Assembly: GCF_021134715.1 (NCBI RefSeq)
Contig: NC_060023.1
Coordinates: 868,001 to 932,000 of the forward strand
Reading direction: 5' to 3'
Source: Daphnia pulex
Taxonomy: Eukaryota > Arthropoda > Branchiopoda > Diplostraca > Daphniidae
Length of the DNA stretch: 64,000 nucleotides
Both the position numbers and the translations under genes were made by a program. A model generated the notes under the pieces. That model was not told the origin of the DNA. It did not search any database and saw nothing but the letters and a program-made list of their open reading frames with translations. Below, in pieces: positions 10,912 through 21,511 of the stretch. Position 1 is the first letter of the stretch. The number at the start of each line of letters is the position of its first letter.

Positions 10912-12618
10912 GGCCCATGAGAATTTAGCAGTAAATGATCAAACTTATTTTTTACCCATTTTGCTTAACAACCTGGGAAATAATGATAGGAAATTAATTA
11001 CTCGCAATAATATAACATTTGTTAAATAACACGAATTACTATCACCAGGCAGCTACCTATGAAAAAACAGACGTTGCCAAACAAGATTACATTTGGATGT
11101 TTACGTTCAACACTCCTTGCTTTAAAAAAATGTAGCAAATGATTCCGACTTTAAGCTAGACCTAAGTTCCCCGGTCTCGACCGGGCTCAAGTTACTAGTT
11201 TCATTATTTATTTGTTTCTCATTGTTCGACATGTTCGTAGTTCGTTAGACTCTCCCTCTCTTCAGTTGTCAAGTGGCTCTGCTCTGATGAGCTCGTGTTA
11301 TTGGGCCACGAACCTTGTTAAATGTGGAATGATTTCGTGTTGAACCGTGTTAACCTACAATGTATATTTTTCTTTCATGAAATTTGAAACCTGTTGCTGT
11401 ACGTGGAATAGCAGATTCATCAATTTTGGAAAACAAGAAAAGCCACCTGATCAGAGAGGAGAATTTCAGTTAATATTTCTAGCGAGTTCTACTTTGATTT
11501 CACAACTGAATAACATTTAAGATTATTTGTTTAAATTAAGATGTTGATTGTGCCAGTGATGTGAAACGGGGGTAGACTAACTTGTAAATCTTCCATCTCT
11601 TTTTGTCGAACAAGTTATAACTGGAATTCACACGTTTTAAATTTTTAGATTTCAATTTCTGTGTGTTCATCTCTTAAAAGTAAATGCCATTAAATAGTCA
11701 AATTTAAACCAATTATCATCCTTTTGTCCACGTAATCCTCTCCCTCTTTAGCATTAAGTGGTTTAATCCATAGTTATATTTTAATGTACACGAAGATGAC
11801 TTGACAAGGTGTGAGCTGTATCTTTAATCAATACTTGCTTAACTTTTATTTTATTTTTACTAGGTAATTCGTGGTATTAATGACTTGCAGTTCACTGAGA
11901 GAAACTGGAAAGGCGAAGCAATCGGAGTGCCAATATCGTGAGGGTTTGGTAAACCGCCAGTTGCCGTTTCGGAATCATCACCGGATGTTGTCAGTCATGA
12001 ATACTTTGTAAGTTTACAACATTTGAAACGATTTCCTATAGCATTAGAGCTGTGATAGCAAATTTTGAATGAGAGACTAGCACAGAAAATGCATAGGCAC
12101 TAGCAGAGACAGGCAATGGACCAATAAATTCTGGTGTGATGTGGTTGTTTGTTTAAAGGGACATGATAACTTGTATAGGAATTTTTTTCTCTTATTTACT
12201 TGTATGCAAAACCCAGCAAAACCATCTGTTTGTTCTTGTTTACACCGCCCCGCTGCTCACGTCTAATTTTGGTTACAAAGGATTAAGCAATGGCATTTGT
12301 AAAAACTGATGGCTATTACGTGTAAACTTTAACGTAACTATTGTTTTGCAAATATTTTTTAAAGTCTTTTATTTAACCGCTTTCAAGGGAAACAATCAGA
12401 AGCACTTATCCTCCTCTCTCCCAATCTGTGTATTTAGTTTAATGTTAGGGACAAGTTTTTGATTTGACGCGTTGCTACAGTGCCCTTATGAAGATGGGAT
12501 TATTTGAATTTATCGACGGTTAAGTCAAAACAGGAAATGCACTAGATATGGATTTAAGTTTAGCGTTTCAAACAACGTTTTCTGGGTTATTATTCGGACC
12601 GGTTGTTGCCAGAGACAT

Positions 12619-12690
12619 GGGGGTATAGCTCAGTGGTAGAGCATTCGACTGCAGATCGAGAGGTCCCCGGTTCAAACCCGGGTGCCCCCT
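12619..12690 (+). tRNA. tRNA-Cys (anticodon GCA)
   Basis: A 72-nt cloverleaf. The acceptor stem GGGGGTA / TGCCCCC pairs fully, allowing one G-T pair. The D arm carries TAGCTCAGTGG, which also forms the A box. The anticodon arm TTCGA-CTGCAGA-TCGAG puts GCA in the loop, and the T arm CCCGGTTCAAACCCGGG carries the B box. The discriminator base is T and CCA is not encoded, as usual in eukaryotes. There is no intron. It lies alone in non-coding DNA. A decayed relative sits at 29899-29966. Confidence 0.97.
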
Positions 12691-12695
12691 CTCTA

Positions 12696-12700
12696 TTTTT
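12696..12700 (+). terminator. RNA polymerase III terminator
   Basis: A run of five T starting six bases after the tRNA discriminator base, a standard Pol III stop signal. Confidence 0.8.
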
Positions 12701-13447
12701 CGTGTCTGGAATTGTTTTCAAATGAGCAATCCCGTTCACTTCAAAGATGATTTGTTTTTTAAAGTTACGGGCAACCAACAGGGAATCCAACGCAGTTGCA
12801 GGGTATCAATAGATTTTAATGACTGGATCACTCACCTTTTTTTAATAATTTAGTTGAATTCTTTAAGTTTCTTTGATCACGCAAATCCGGTTTTATTTTA
12901 AAGTGTGACGATTGAACTCCGCTTAATTCGAAACAGGTGTCAAAGTTGGTCTCCCAAATCCACAAAAATTTGACGGTATTTTATTAGAATTCCATTTATG
13001 GCTGGCAGTTTTGCGCATCCTTCCCTCTCTTTTTTTCAAAAATCTCAAAACAAGCATTCTTCGAATACTCAGGTGGGCGTGTTGGCATAGTGCTCCAGTT
13101 CTCCAAGGTCTCACATTGTTTTCTCAAAGCTGGAACGCGACAGATGGCAACGTCCACCATGTTTCATTTGTATTCCTATAGCCGTGACACACTGACATGC
13201 CAGGAAGAGCAATTTTTGTCAAACATGCGCGATGGCCAATTGCCTTATTCATTGACTTCCTTCGTTTATTTCCAGCTGAACATATAGTGCGTGTACAACT
13301 TCATGTATCTATAGTATCAGATTGTTTTCGTGTACAGTTAATTTTTATAACATAAATTTGTCTTCATCGTTTTCACAAGGTGCCGAGTTTCTACCAAGTC
13401 CTCAACCGTCCTTCAGGACTACTATTGTAATCAACAACGATTACGAT
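12701..13447. other. intergenic
   Basis: No gene recognised between the tRNA and the 3' end of the ionotropic receptor gene. Short frames at 12923-13287 lack splice or homology support. Confidence 0.4.
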
Positions 13448-15716
13448 TTATTCTACTTCTATAATATTGCTGGATGATTCTTCGATGCTGATGTCATTTG
13501 CCGATTCATCTTTAATAGTTGACGGTAACTTTTTCTTAGATTTTTCAATGCGGTTGCTTGTTACTTTCGGTCTAAGATGGAGCTTAGACTTAGCCATTGA
13601 AACGATTAGTTCCAAAAGAAAAACTAAAATGGAAAGACACAGTCCAACTGCAATGACGAGGAATGCACCGGTCAAATTTTTGAAAGATAGCGAGGGATTT
13701 TTTTTCCGGGAACTTTTTCCATTGGTGGGTTTTTCGTTACACGGCGAAGGTAATGGGCGAAACCACAAATCCCAGTAGTCCATCAGCCCGGTTTGCTGAA
13801 GCTGCAGTAATCTAAATTTAATTGTGAATCAGAAGAATGACGGAAACATTATGAGGGGCAACTTAATCATTTTCTTACCCTAGATTAATAGTTGTGGTGT
13901 AGGGACTGTTTTTCGGTAGAGCCAATGAAACAATAATGCTGGTGAATCCTTCATTTGCCAACTGCAAGTTGCAATTGCCAGTCTTTTTAAATTCTGCTCT
14001 CATTGCGTCTTTGAGGTAATCGTTGGACTATTTTCACGATTAATTAATTTCATTTAAAATGCCATTTTTCCCTGTTTAACTGTATACTGAAATTTTTTGA
14101 ATTTTACTTCCAGGAAAGTGGTTCGTGATCCTGGTTTGACCTGCTGAAGACACTCGGATAAATAGGCGCACCGAGAATTCGGGTAAGATTCAAGTTTTTT
14201 TACTATTTTAGTAAATACATCCGGGTTGTCTTTTTTCTAGTTCCGGTTAGAATTCAAGAAAGTGTTCATAAAAATTTGTTTCAATCTTTCTGGGACTGCT
14301 ATAATAATTAGGGTCCAGAATAATTGATTTTCAAACTTGCCTGAATTAAGCGATCGACAGTTCCTTCTCTGACGAGTAATTTAACATCGCTTTTTTCGAA
14401 AACGTCGTAAATGGAATTGATTAGCGGACAATTGACCGGTGCCACTATGTAAGTGAAAAGAGTCGAGGAATAGGCTTGGGTAAAGATGAAAGCCGCCAAG
14501 CACCAAGCGCCAGCCATCAAACGAATGGGTAACCGTTTTGATCTGCATGGCTCCCCTTTTGAAAGACATATTTTTTTTTTTTTTTTAATTCTTATTTAAC
14601 CTTCAAAAATATGCGCCATGTTTTATCAGATCGAACCTTGAGACAGCAATACCGCGAAAACGTACATCTTATAGTCTCTGCTGGTCTTTGCTTCGGCTCC
14701 TTTATTTCCGAGTTCCATTGTGTCTGTTTCCTTTCTGAATGAGGATCTATCCAGATATTGTTGAATAGAATTCAGAATTTCAATGACGCATGCAATAGAT
14801 ACGCCGACTCCCAACCAAATCTTTGAATAGAATAACTGATGTTATGGTCACCAAGTTTTTAAAACAAAATCGATCCAACTGCACTAACCGGCCATTGGAA
14901 TGGTTTGACGACGGCGTTGATGTTGGCCGTTTCATCTGGGGCGGGAATGAGTAAAGCGAAATGGTCGTACGTCCAAGGCAATGTCAAGTCGACAATGGTA
15001 TTGCGATGAATTGTTGGCAAAATATAGTGGACCAGTAAATCGGATTGCTGCGTCGAACAACAAGAAAAATATATGTTGCAATTTTAACAAATGATGACAA
15101 CATTATTTATCTTATTCTGCCAGGTTATTGTACATGACATAATCTTTTATCGCTTTTATTTTATCTTATTTGTGTTCTTATTTTGAGCTATAGAAAACTT
15201 GTGTACTTTTCTATCATTAGAGATTGATTTAATGTCAACTAAGTCATTGTGATCAAAAGAAAACTTGGAAAGATGACTCAACTTTATCAATGATGTAGTT
15301 CATTTGTCCTCGTCCCACTGCCGGCTCCATTTCCACTTCCACTGGGACCATCTCGTACCTACAGGACGAAATACGATTTACACAGAAGAGTCGAGATGAA
15401 AGGATTCGCTTAAGGTATCATATGTGCTGTGGTTACGTGAAATTTAAACTGGCCGAAAGGAAGTCGAGGACAACGCCTCCTTTAGCTGGCCCTGTCAATC
15501 GTTTGGGGTTACCACTCCAACGTGGCTTGAGAGGGGGAATTAATTACCAGGTAATGAAAATGAGACATGTATGATTTATCGACAAATTTGATTGATTGTC
15601 TATACCCAGATCACGCGGAGATGTCGACCCCTTAGCAGATTCGATGTCGACGTGGAGCGAATGAAACAGCCGAACGAAACGAAGGAAATGAAAACCGCAG
15701 GTAATTTTAAGTGCAT
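13448..15716 (-). CDS. ionotropic receptor (IR, variant ionotropic glutamate receptor)
   Basis: A divergent ligand-gated ion channel of the arthropod IR family, expected at the plasma membrane of chemosensory neurons. Nine exons (15716-15606, 15525-15437, 15358-15283, 15047-14889, 14820-14637, 14555-14341, 14236-14108, 14027-13879, 13811-13448) sum to 492 codons. Order: signal peptide (MHLKLPAVFISFVSFGC), ligand-binding lobe 1 starting HLRVIW with no large N-terminal domain, TM1 (WLGVGVSIACVIEIL), a pore loop ending AVLLSQG, TM2-3 (AGAWCLAAFIFTQAYSSTLF), lobe 2, then TM4 (GAFLVIAVGLCLSILVFLLE) and a charged cytoplasmic tail. The classic iGluR pore motif SYTANLAAF is replaced by AYSSTLFTYIV, typical of divergent IRs. 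Intron 6 uses a GC donor (CAG|GCAAGT). The ligand cannot be told from sequence. Confidence 0.9.
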
Positions 15717-16134
15717 TGTGAGAAGGTGACTTTCCTGCACACGTTTGCACGAAATCACTGAAGCTGCCGAGTCTTTTATGGAGAGTAATGCTGTCGTATA
15801 GAGCTTTTTTAAGTCTAAAGATGTGCGCAGAGCAAAAAGTCGTGCTACTGCTCGACTATTGCGCACCATAACGGGGGTTGGTGGGTCGGGCTTAAGACTT
15901 TTAAAAAAGCTTTATAGTTGTGGAATGAATTAGCTAGGCAGAAAGTACTCAAATGCAAGTAAGATTCGTTATGGGGTGACCGAAAATTTGATGGAATTGA
16001 CAAGAGTGTAACACAAAGATGATGAACAATTTATGATGGCCGCCAAGGGAGACCGACTTGAGATCCTTTACAAATACCACTCTTTAAGTCTTTAGTAGCA
16101 TTTTCGGGTTTATTTATGTCCTACAACTTCAATG

Positions 16135-16360
16135 AAGAACTGACATGTGTAATTTCCGAAACGAGCACTGCTTGGCATTGGTAGTCATCAACGAATCGGA
16201 TTGTGTTATTAATATTCATCCATTCATTCATATTTTGAGCGAATCCGACCAACCAAGCTATTTCAATTTCCAAATCATTTATGCGTACCCGGCCATACTG
16301 CCTAGCAATATCTGAAACGTGAAGTCCAATGTCGATGAATTCCCCGCCATCGGTCGGTTT
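16135..16360 (-). other. unrecognised coding-like segment
   Basis: An open minus-strand frame includes DGGEFIDIGLHVSDIARQYG and, further on, the protein-like stretch NDLEIEIAWLVGFAQNMNEW, then FVDDYQCQAVLVSEIT. Composition looks coding, but there is no start, no flanking exon and no recognised domain. It could be an exon remnant. Confidence 0.25.
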
Positions 16361-16699
16361 TTACAGCTTTTTTAAAAAATCTCATTAACCTAGTCAATTA
16401 ATTATCAATTATTAACTGTTAAATCCAAAATCATTCAATTATTATCATAACGTTTTTACGTACCACAATTGGTGTTGATTGAAGCCTTTTTTATTTGAGG
16501 TCGCAGAAGCTAATGGTTTCGTTTTCCTGTAATAAGAGGTAATTTTAGGCTTTTTATTTGAGATTTCCCATCTGTTTTCAGTCGCTTTAGTTCATTATTT
16601 TTATGATAACAATAATTAACTTTACATTTTTAAGCTGTTGACAAAAAATTTTGAATTTGTTTTTTTTTAATTACGAAAATGTGGTTTTCTATCGGTAGA

Positions 16700-16952
16700 T
16701 GGCTATTCCACTTTGCCGATTTGGAGTGACAAGAAAATAAATCATCTGCTGCTAGTCGATGCTACGAATGTGGGACGATATTCATCGCTTCGAGAAAATT
16801 TATACCTGACAGCATGGGCATGGCTGACAGTCAAGAAGATTTATTTGCTGGGGGGCGAAAGTGGGGACTCCCAACAGGTTTTTATCTCTGCTCTACAGTT
16901 GTGCGATAACCAGTTATTCCAATCAATTTATTCCAAATTGTGTAGGAAATGA
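16700..16952 (+). other. unrecognised coding-like segment
   Basis: After an acceptor-like ATCGGTAG the plus strand reads ...IWSDKKINHLLLV... and then LTVKKIYLLGGESGDSQQ, with a possible donor CAACAG|GTTTTT. The YLLGGE piece loosely recalls a beta-propeller blade. No partner exons were found; it may be a fragment of a dead gene. Confidence 0.25.
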
Positions 16953-17873
16953 TAGCCAACCCACCCCTTTTGGATAGGTGCCATCGCAACGGGAGCAGAA
17001 CGTGTCCAGTTATCAGTTACCATCCATCGCAGATCGGAGTGACGTGCGCCATGGATTAATCGAGACTTTAGTCAGCAGTTGTTTTGAAATGGCGCCGTTT
17101 TCACACCAATTTCATTATCATTGAGATTGCAGACAGGTAAAAGAGTAAACATTCAAAGTAATGCATTCCTGCATCGAGAATTCCTTGTCCAGTGACTTTC
17201 ATCTTTGATATCATCCCCAGAGAATGCCGATTCCAAATTACTAGTTATTCAACTCTAATGGATCTCCAGTCAAGTCGTAATCACCGCGTCGTCTGGTCAA
17301 GGTCATCTAGTGTATGAAACGGTCAGTTCTACCATTTCCATTTTTGGAAAATTTTAATAATTACCAAAATGTGTTTACCCCAGAAACAAACCAACGATAA
17401 ATCGTGCCAAAAATCTGAGTTTTCACCGGTGGTGCTGTGCGCTTGATTTGGACACGTGGTGTAACACAATGTGGCCCCCAGACAACGTGAACTATTTCCT
17501 GTATGATGTAAACTTTCGTTCCGATTTTTTTTTTTCCTAAAGTGACCCAGCAGGCAGCAGCCGAAAGTGCGCACTAGGAGCTCCTCTTCGTCGTTGTCTT
17601 ATCTCTGTTGTGAATAACGGTCCCAGTGCCGCATTTGGAGGTTAACCAACTCTCGCTGACATTTTTCTTTTATTTGTGTTTGTTTCTGGATCATTGGATC
17701 TCCAGGGCGAACCGGTTTTCTGACTGATATATGCGACGAACGTGTGCGCATACATATTGAATATAATATCAGCATTTACAAAGACTTGCCAAACCATCCA
17801 GTGATCCTCCAGCTTTTGTGACGTCCAGTTAAATACGCACCAGTTTGTGGGATCGATTTGTTTTGTTGTCGTC

Positions 17874-19932
17874 ATGATTTTGAGGTGGCGAATCGAGTGC
17901 TTTTACGGGTTCGCTCTGCTGGTGACAGCCTCGTTAAGTGGCTGCAGTTTGACTGACAAACATTATGGAGGTGCCAGTAACAGATTGTCGGCCCGTGCCA
18001 CCATCAAAAGTTGGCGGAGGAAAGCCCAAGAGCAATTGCTAAATCGTTTGCAACCGTATCCAGAAAATCTTTTAACGCCAGTACATCATCTGTGATTTTT
18101 TTATTTTCTATTGAACAATTTCTGTCTAATAACCCAAAATTTATTTTGATTTTGACAGCCGCAAATCATTGAGAAACGAGGCTATCCAGTCGAGATTCAT
18201 CAAGTCACTACAGATGATGGGTAAATTCTAATTAATTCATATTTTTTTTCTGGTAAATGGAATTAATCGAATGTTAACATTTAGGTACATTTTGGATCTT
18301 CACCGCATTCCGGCCAAATCGTCGAGCGGACCCAAGCAAGTGGTTTTCCTCCAGCACGGAGTTGCGGAAAGCTCCGCCACTTGGCTCGTCAATCCTTCCA
18401 GTCGATCCCTACGTATTATGGCAAATCCGACAATAACATCGTTTTTTTATAAATTATCGCCTTATTTCTGTTGACGTATAATCTTTACAGCATTATTGCT
18501 GGCTGATCAATCGTACGACGTTTGGCTCGGCAATGTCCGGGGCAACAGGTATTCCAGGAGACATGTCACCCTCAATCCTAAAAAAGCGGATTTTTGGAAA
18601 TTCAGGTATTATGTAATAGCACGTGATTTTCTTTATTGGAGTTAACCAGCAGAATTTTTCTTTCCCGTTAGCTGGGATGAAATTGGGAATTATGACCTGC
18701 CGGCCATCATCAATTACATCCTGAAAGAAACTGGCCAGCCGAAAATGTCTTACATCGGACACTCGCTGGGATGTGCTACGTTCTTTATCGCTATGCTCAA
18801 ACATCCGGAGCTCAACGATAAAATTGACACCATGGTAGGCATAATTGCGATTATGATTCAATATTTTTTTTAAATTTGATTCGTTAATTTACCATTGCAG
18901 GTTGCGCTGGCACCGGTGTCGTCCTTTGCCCATTTCACCTCTCCAATATTTCGCCTTCTGGCTCCGTTCGGTAAAACCTTGGAGGTAAAATTTCATTCCA
19001 GTTTTTTGTTTGTTCTTATTATGCAAATGTTTCGATTCTCTCGTTGACTAGAAATTCTTCAGGCTGATTGGAACTTGGGGATGGCTGGACGGCGAAGGTT
19101 TCGGAGAGATTTTCTTCCGCGCCGTTTGCGGATACACTTACAAGCAAGCCAAATTTTGCAGGGACTTGATCATTTTCGTCACTGGGCCGAACCCAAATAA
19201 TCTTGACCCGGTAAATCTTCTCTAACAATTGCAAAAGAAAAGAAAAACATGAATTAGTCAATTGTACTAGAAAAATGTTGTTTGGATATTTTGAACAGGC
19301 TATTGCTTTGCTAGCCATTTCGAACGTTTTTCGAGGGACATCAGTGCCAGTAATTGCGCAATTTGCCCAAAATTTCCAAGCAGGTATTGTCGCAATTTAG
19401 AACGCAAACTTACCTTTCACGATTGTGAAATTCATCTTTGCAGGGGATGTGTTCCAAGCTTACGACTACGGAAAAATAGGTAACGAGAAACGATACGGAT
19501 CGAAAAAGCCGATGGAATATAATCTGAAAAAAGTCACAGCTCCGGTACGCTAAATTATTTAATATGAACCTCATTAAATATTCCCTTGTAATTTGGATGT
19601 TTTATCCAACAGGTGTACGTGTTTTCGGCGGGCAAAGACCGAATCGTCTCCCCACTGGTAATAATTGATCATCTTTTAAATAATAACTGGCAATTGACTA
19701 ATTTTTATTGTATCAATCAGGATGTCGACTGGCTTGAGACTCAACTTGGAAATCTCAAAGGATCTATTCGTATTCCATATTACGATCACATTGATTTCAT
19801 CTGGGTAATCCACTCGATTCTTTTAGTATGGAAATCTAGTCAATAATTTAAATGTAATTATTATTGTTTCAGGGGACAGATGTCAAAGAAATCGTGTATG
19901 ATCAAGTCATGGCCCTTTTACCGCCACCATAA
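17874..19932 (+). CDS. acid lipase, AB-hydrolase (lysosomal/gastric lipase family), copy 1
   Basis: A secreted or lysosomal triacylglycerol/cholesteryl-ester lipase. Twelve short exons (first 17874-18080, last 19873-19932) sum to 431 codons, a normal family length. After a signal peptide (MILRWRIECFYGFALLV...) come the lipase N-terminal region (EKRGYPVEIHQVTTDDGYIL), the oxyanion region VFLQHGVAESSATWLVN, the nucleophile elbow GHSLG, the acid in AGKDRIVSPL and the catalytic His in YYDHIDFIW. The full Ser-Asp-His triad is intact. It is the first of three head-to-tail copies and the most diverged. A digestive or lysosomal role is inferred from the family. Confidence 0.92.
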
Positions 19933-21511
19933 GCTCAAGCGTACCTCTTCGTCTTCTATGCAAATGCAATTCATATAAAAACATGTCAGGTAATTTATTC
20001 ATCAAGCTTGCACCCCCTGTATACATATTGTATTTATTAATTGAAAGTTATTAAATTCAATTCTTGTTATGAAATGAATTGATCAAAATTCTTCAGAAAT
20101 ATTTAAGGATGGAAGAAAAGGCCATGAAGGGCTAGGACCCGACTCTTGGACGTTTTTCAAAAAAAGATGTTTGTTGCTGATGGTGAAAAACAAATAGGTG
20201 CTGAAACATTTTAAAAATAGAAAACTAAATAGGTAAGAGCCAAGCTCGATGATCGGTCAATCGGCAACTCGTCACCGGACACATAAACAAGTATCCAAAG
20301 GAACTCGTTCGTAAGTATAAAAGAACGGCCTATTATGCAAATTAGTTCAGCCCAAAAGAAAGATGACCGTCGAACAGGAAGGCGTGAAAGGCTGGTTGTA
20401 TAGGTTACCCACACACACAAAAAAAAAACTTGATCATAGAGAGAAAATGACGGGTCTAATTCTCAAAATGGTCCGTCGAACGACAGCCAAGTTTAACGCA
20501 GAAATTTTTGACCCAGCATTCCGGTTATGAAAATAAAAGGGAATTGAACAGAAAGAAAAATAGTTAACTGGATCACGAAATAAAAGATATTTCTAGATGG
20601 TAGCGCAGTGCTAGATAAAGCAATGTTTGCGGTCTTCAAATTCACGTACGCGTACTAACATAAACGTTTTGTTTTTTGTTGTCAGAATGAATTCCGTGCC
20701 AGTCTGTGTGCACATCCGATAAGTAAAACCGGTCTTCCTCCGGCTAAGAATAATATGTCTATAGTACTTTATTGTGTGGGTGTGGCCTCACAGCAGTCAC
20801 GTTTTTATTAATTTTTTCTGTTATTTTGGGTGCAACATTCACAGGTGAGAACTTACAGCGCTAAAAGTCATCAATCTCAGCGTGAAAATCTCTCGTGGAT
20901 AACTCATCGTCTTTGTAAGTACCTCCCTACTCAATCCTTACATAGAATCACAAACATTTTTAATTAACCGATTCAACTGCCTTAAATATGGTCATTTTCT
21001 TTGAATGAATGATAAGAATTTTAGGTTTTCAAGGTCGTAAATAGTTTGGCATAAGCGTGACCCGATCTAATATACTAACTCTGCTGCCGAATAAAATTAT
21101 TTGGTTCAAGATACAGCGGCGCCATGTTCAGAAGCGAGAAAAACTTCCAACAGAAAGCGGAATGATGAAGGATATATAACGGTTGCCAGCACCGCCGCAC
21201 ATGGAGATTTTCCTAGTCGCCCAGCCGCTGATGGCGTATGTACGCAACATTATTTTGTAGAACTCTCACGTCGTGTCAAAACAGGTTTCTCGTCTATAAA
21301 ACGCTTATACAAACATGCGAGGGGCTATAACATTGATCCAACTAGTCGCAAAATTGCCAGTAGGTTTCTGGCTCTGGCTGTGATAGTATTTGACCTTTTT
21401 CTCATGTTGGGTTGATTTCGGTTGATTTCAATCGCAGTTTGGGTCGTATATGGTGAGGATTGGGTCAGCTGTTTTACGTCAGTTGTTGGACAAGTTTCGG
21501 AAAGTGTCGTC
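19933..21511. other. intergenic between lipase 1 and lipase 2
   Basis: 3' flank of lipase 1 and promoter region of lipase 2. A 104-codon frame at 21101-21415 is broken in the duplicate, so it is not treated as a gene. The probable lipase 2 promoter is listed separately. Confidence 0.5.
21295..21301 (+). promoter_or_regulatory. TATA box of lipase 2
   Basis: TATAAAA lies about 210 bases before the lipase 2 ATG. In the otherwise well-conserved duplicate upstream of lipase 3 (25224-25233) the site reads GTATCAAACG, so the box is lost there. Confidence 0.55.

Larger units (their letters stand above)
9084..12618. other. long non-coding stretch
   Basis: 3.5 kb without a gene I can support. It holds a short TGGCAA repeat near 9421-9440, a C-rich tract (9470-9510), the hairpin at 10181-10231 and a degenerate CGGGCAGAT repeat. 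A short exon-like piece at about 11864-11942 follows a TACTAG acceptor and reads VIRGINDLQFTERNWKGEAI before a stop; it could be the last exon of an unrecognised plus-strand transcript, but no partner exon was found. Short frames near 9670 and 10300 look random. Confidence 0.4.
15717..17873. other. intergenic between divergent IR and lipase genes
   Basis: A shared upstream region of 2.2 kb. It contains two short coding-like pieces listed separately (16135-16360 minus, 16700-16952 plus). I found no convincing TATA box for either neighbour. Confidence 0.4.

Noticed and set aside
11170-11350. A C/D-box snoRNA suggested by CTGATGA
   Set aside because: The C box lacks the usual purine start and no matching D box or terminal stem was found.
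12590-12790. A minus-strand frame across the tRNA gene
   Set aside because: It is a shadow of the tRNA-Cys gene and has no coding support.
21101-21415. A 104-codon frame upstream of lipase 2
   Set aside because: The duplicate upstream of lipase 3 has indels and a T run that break the frame, so there is no sign of protein-level constraint; it overlaps the promoter.
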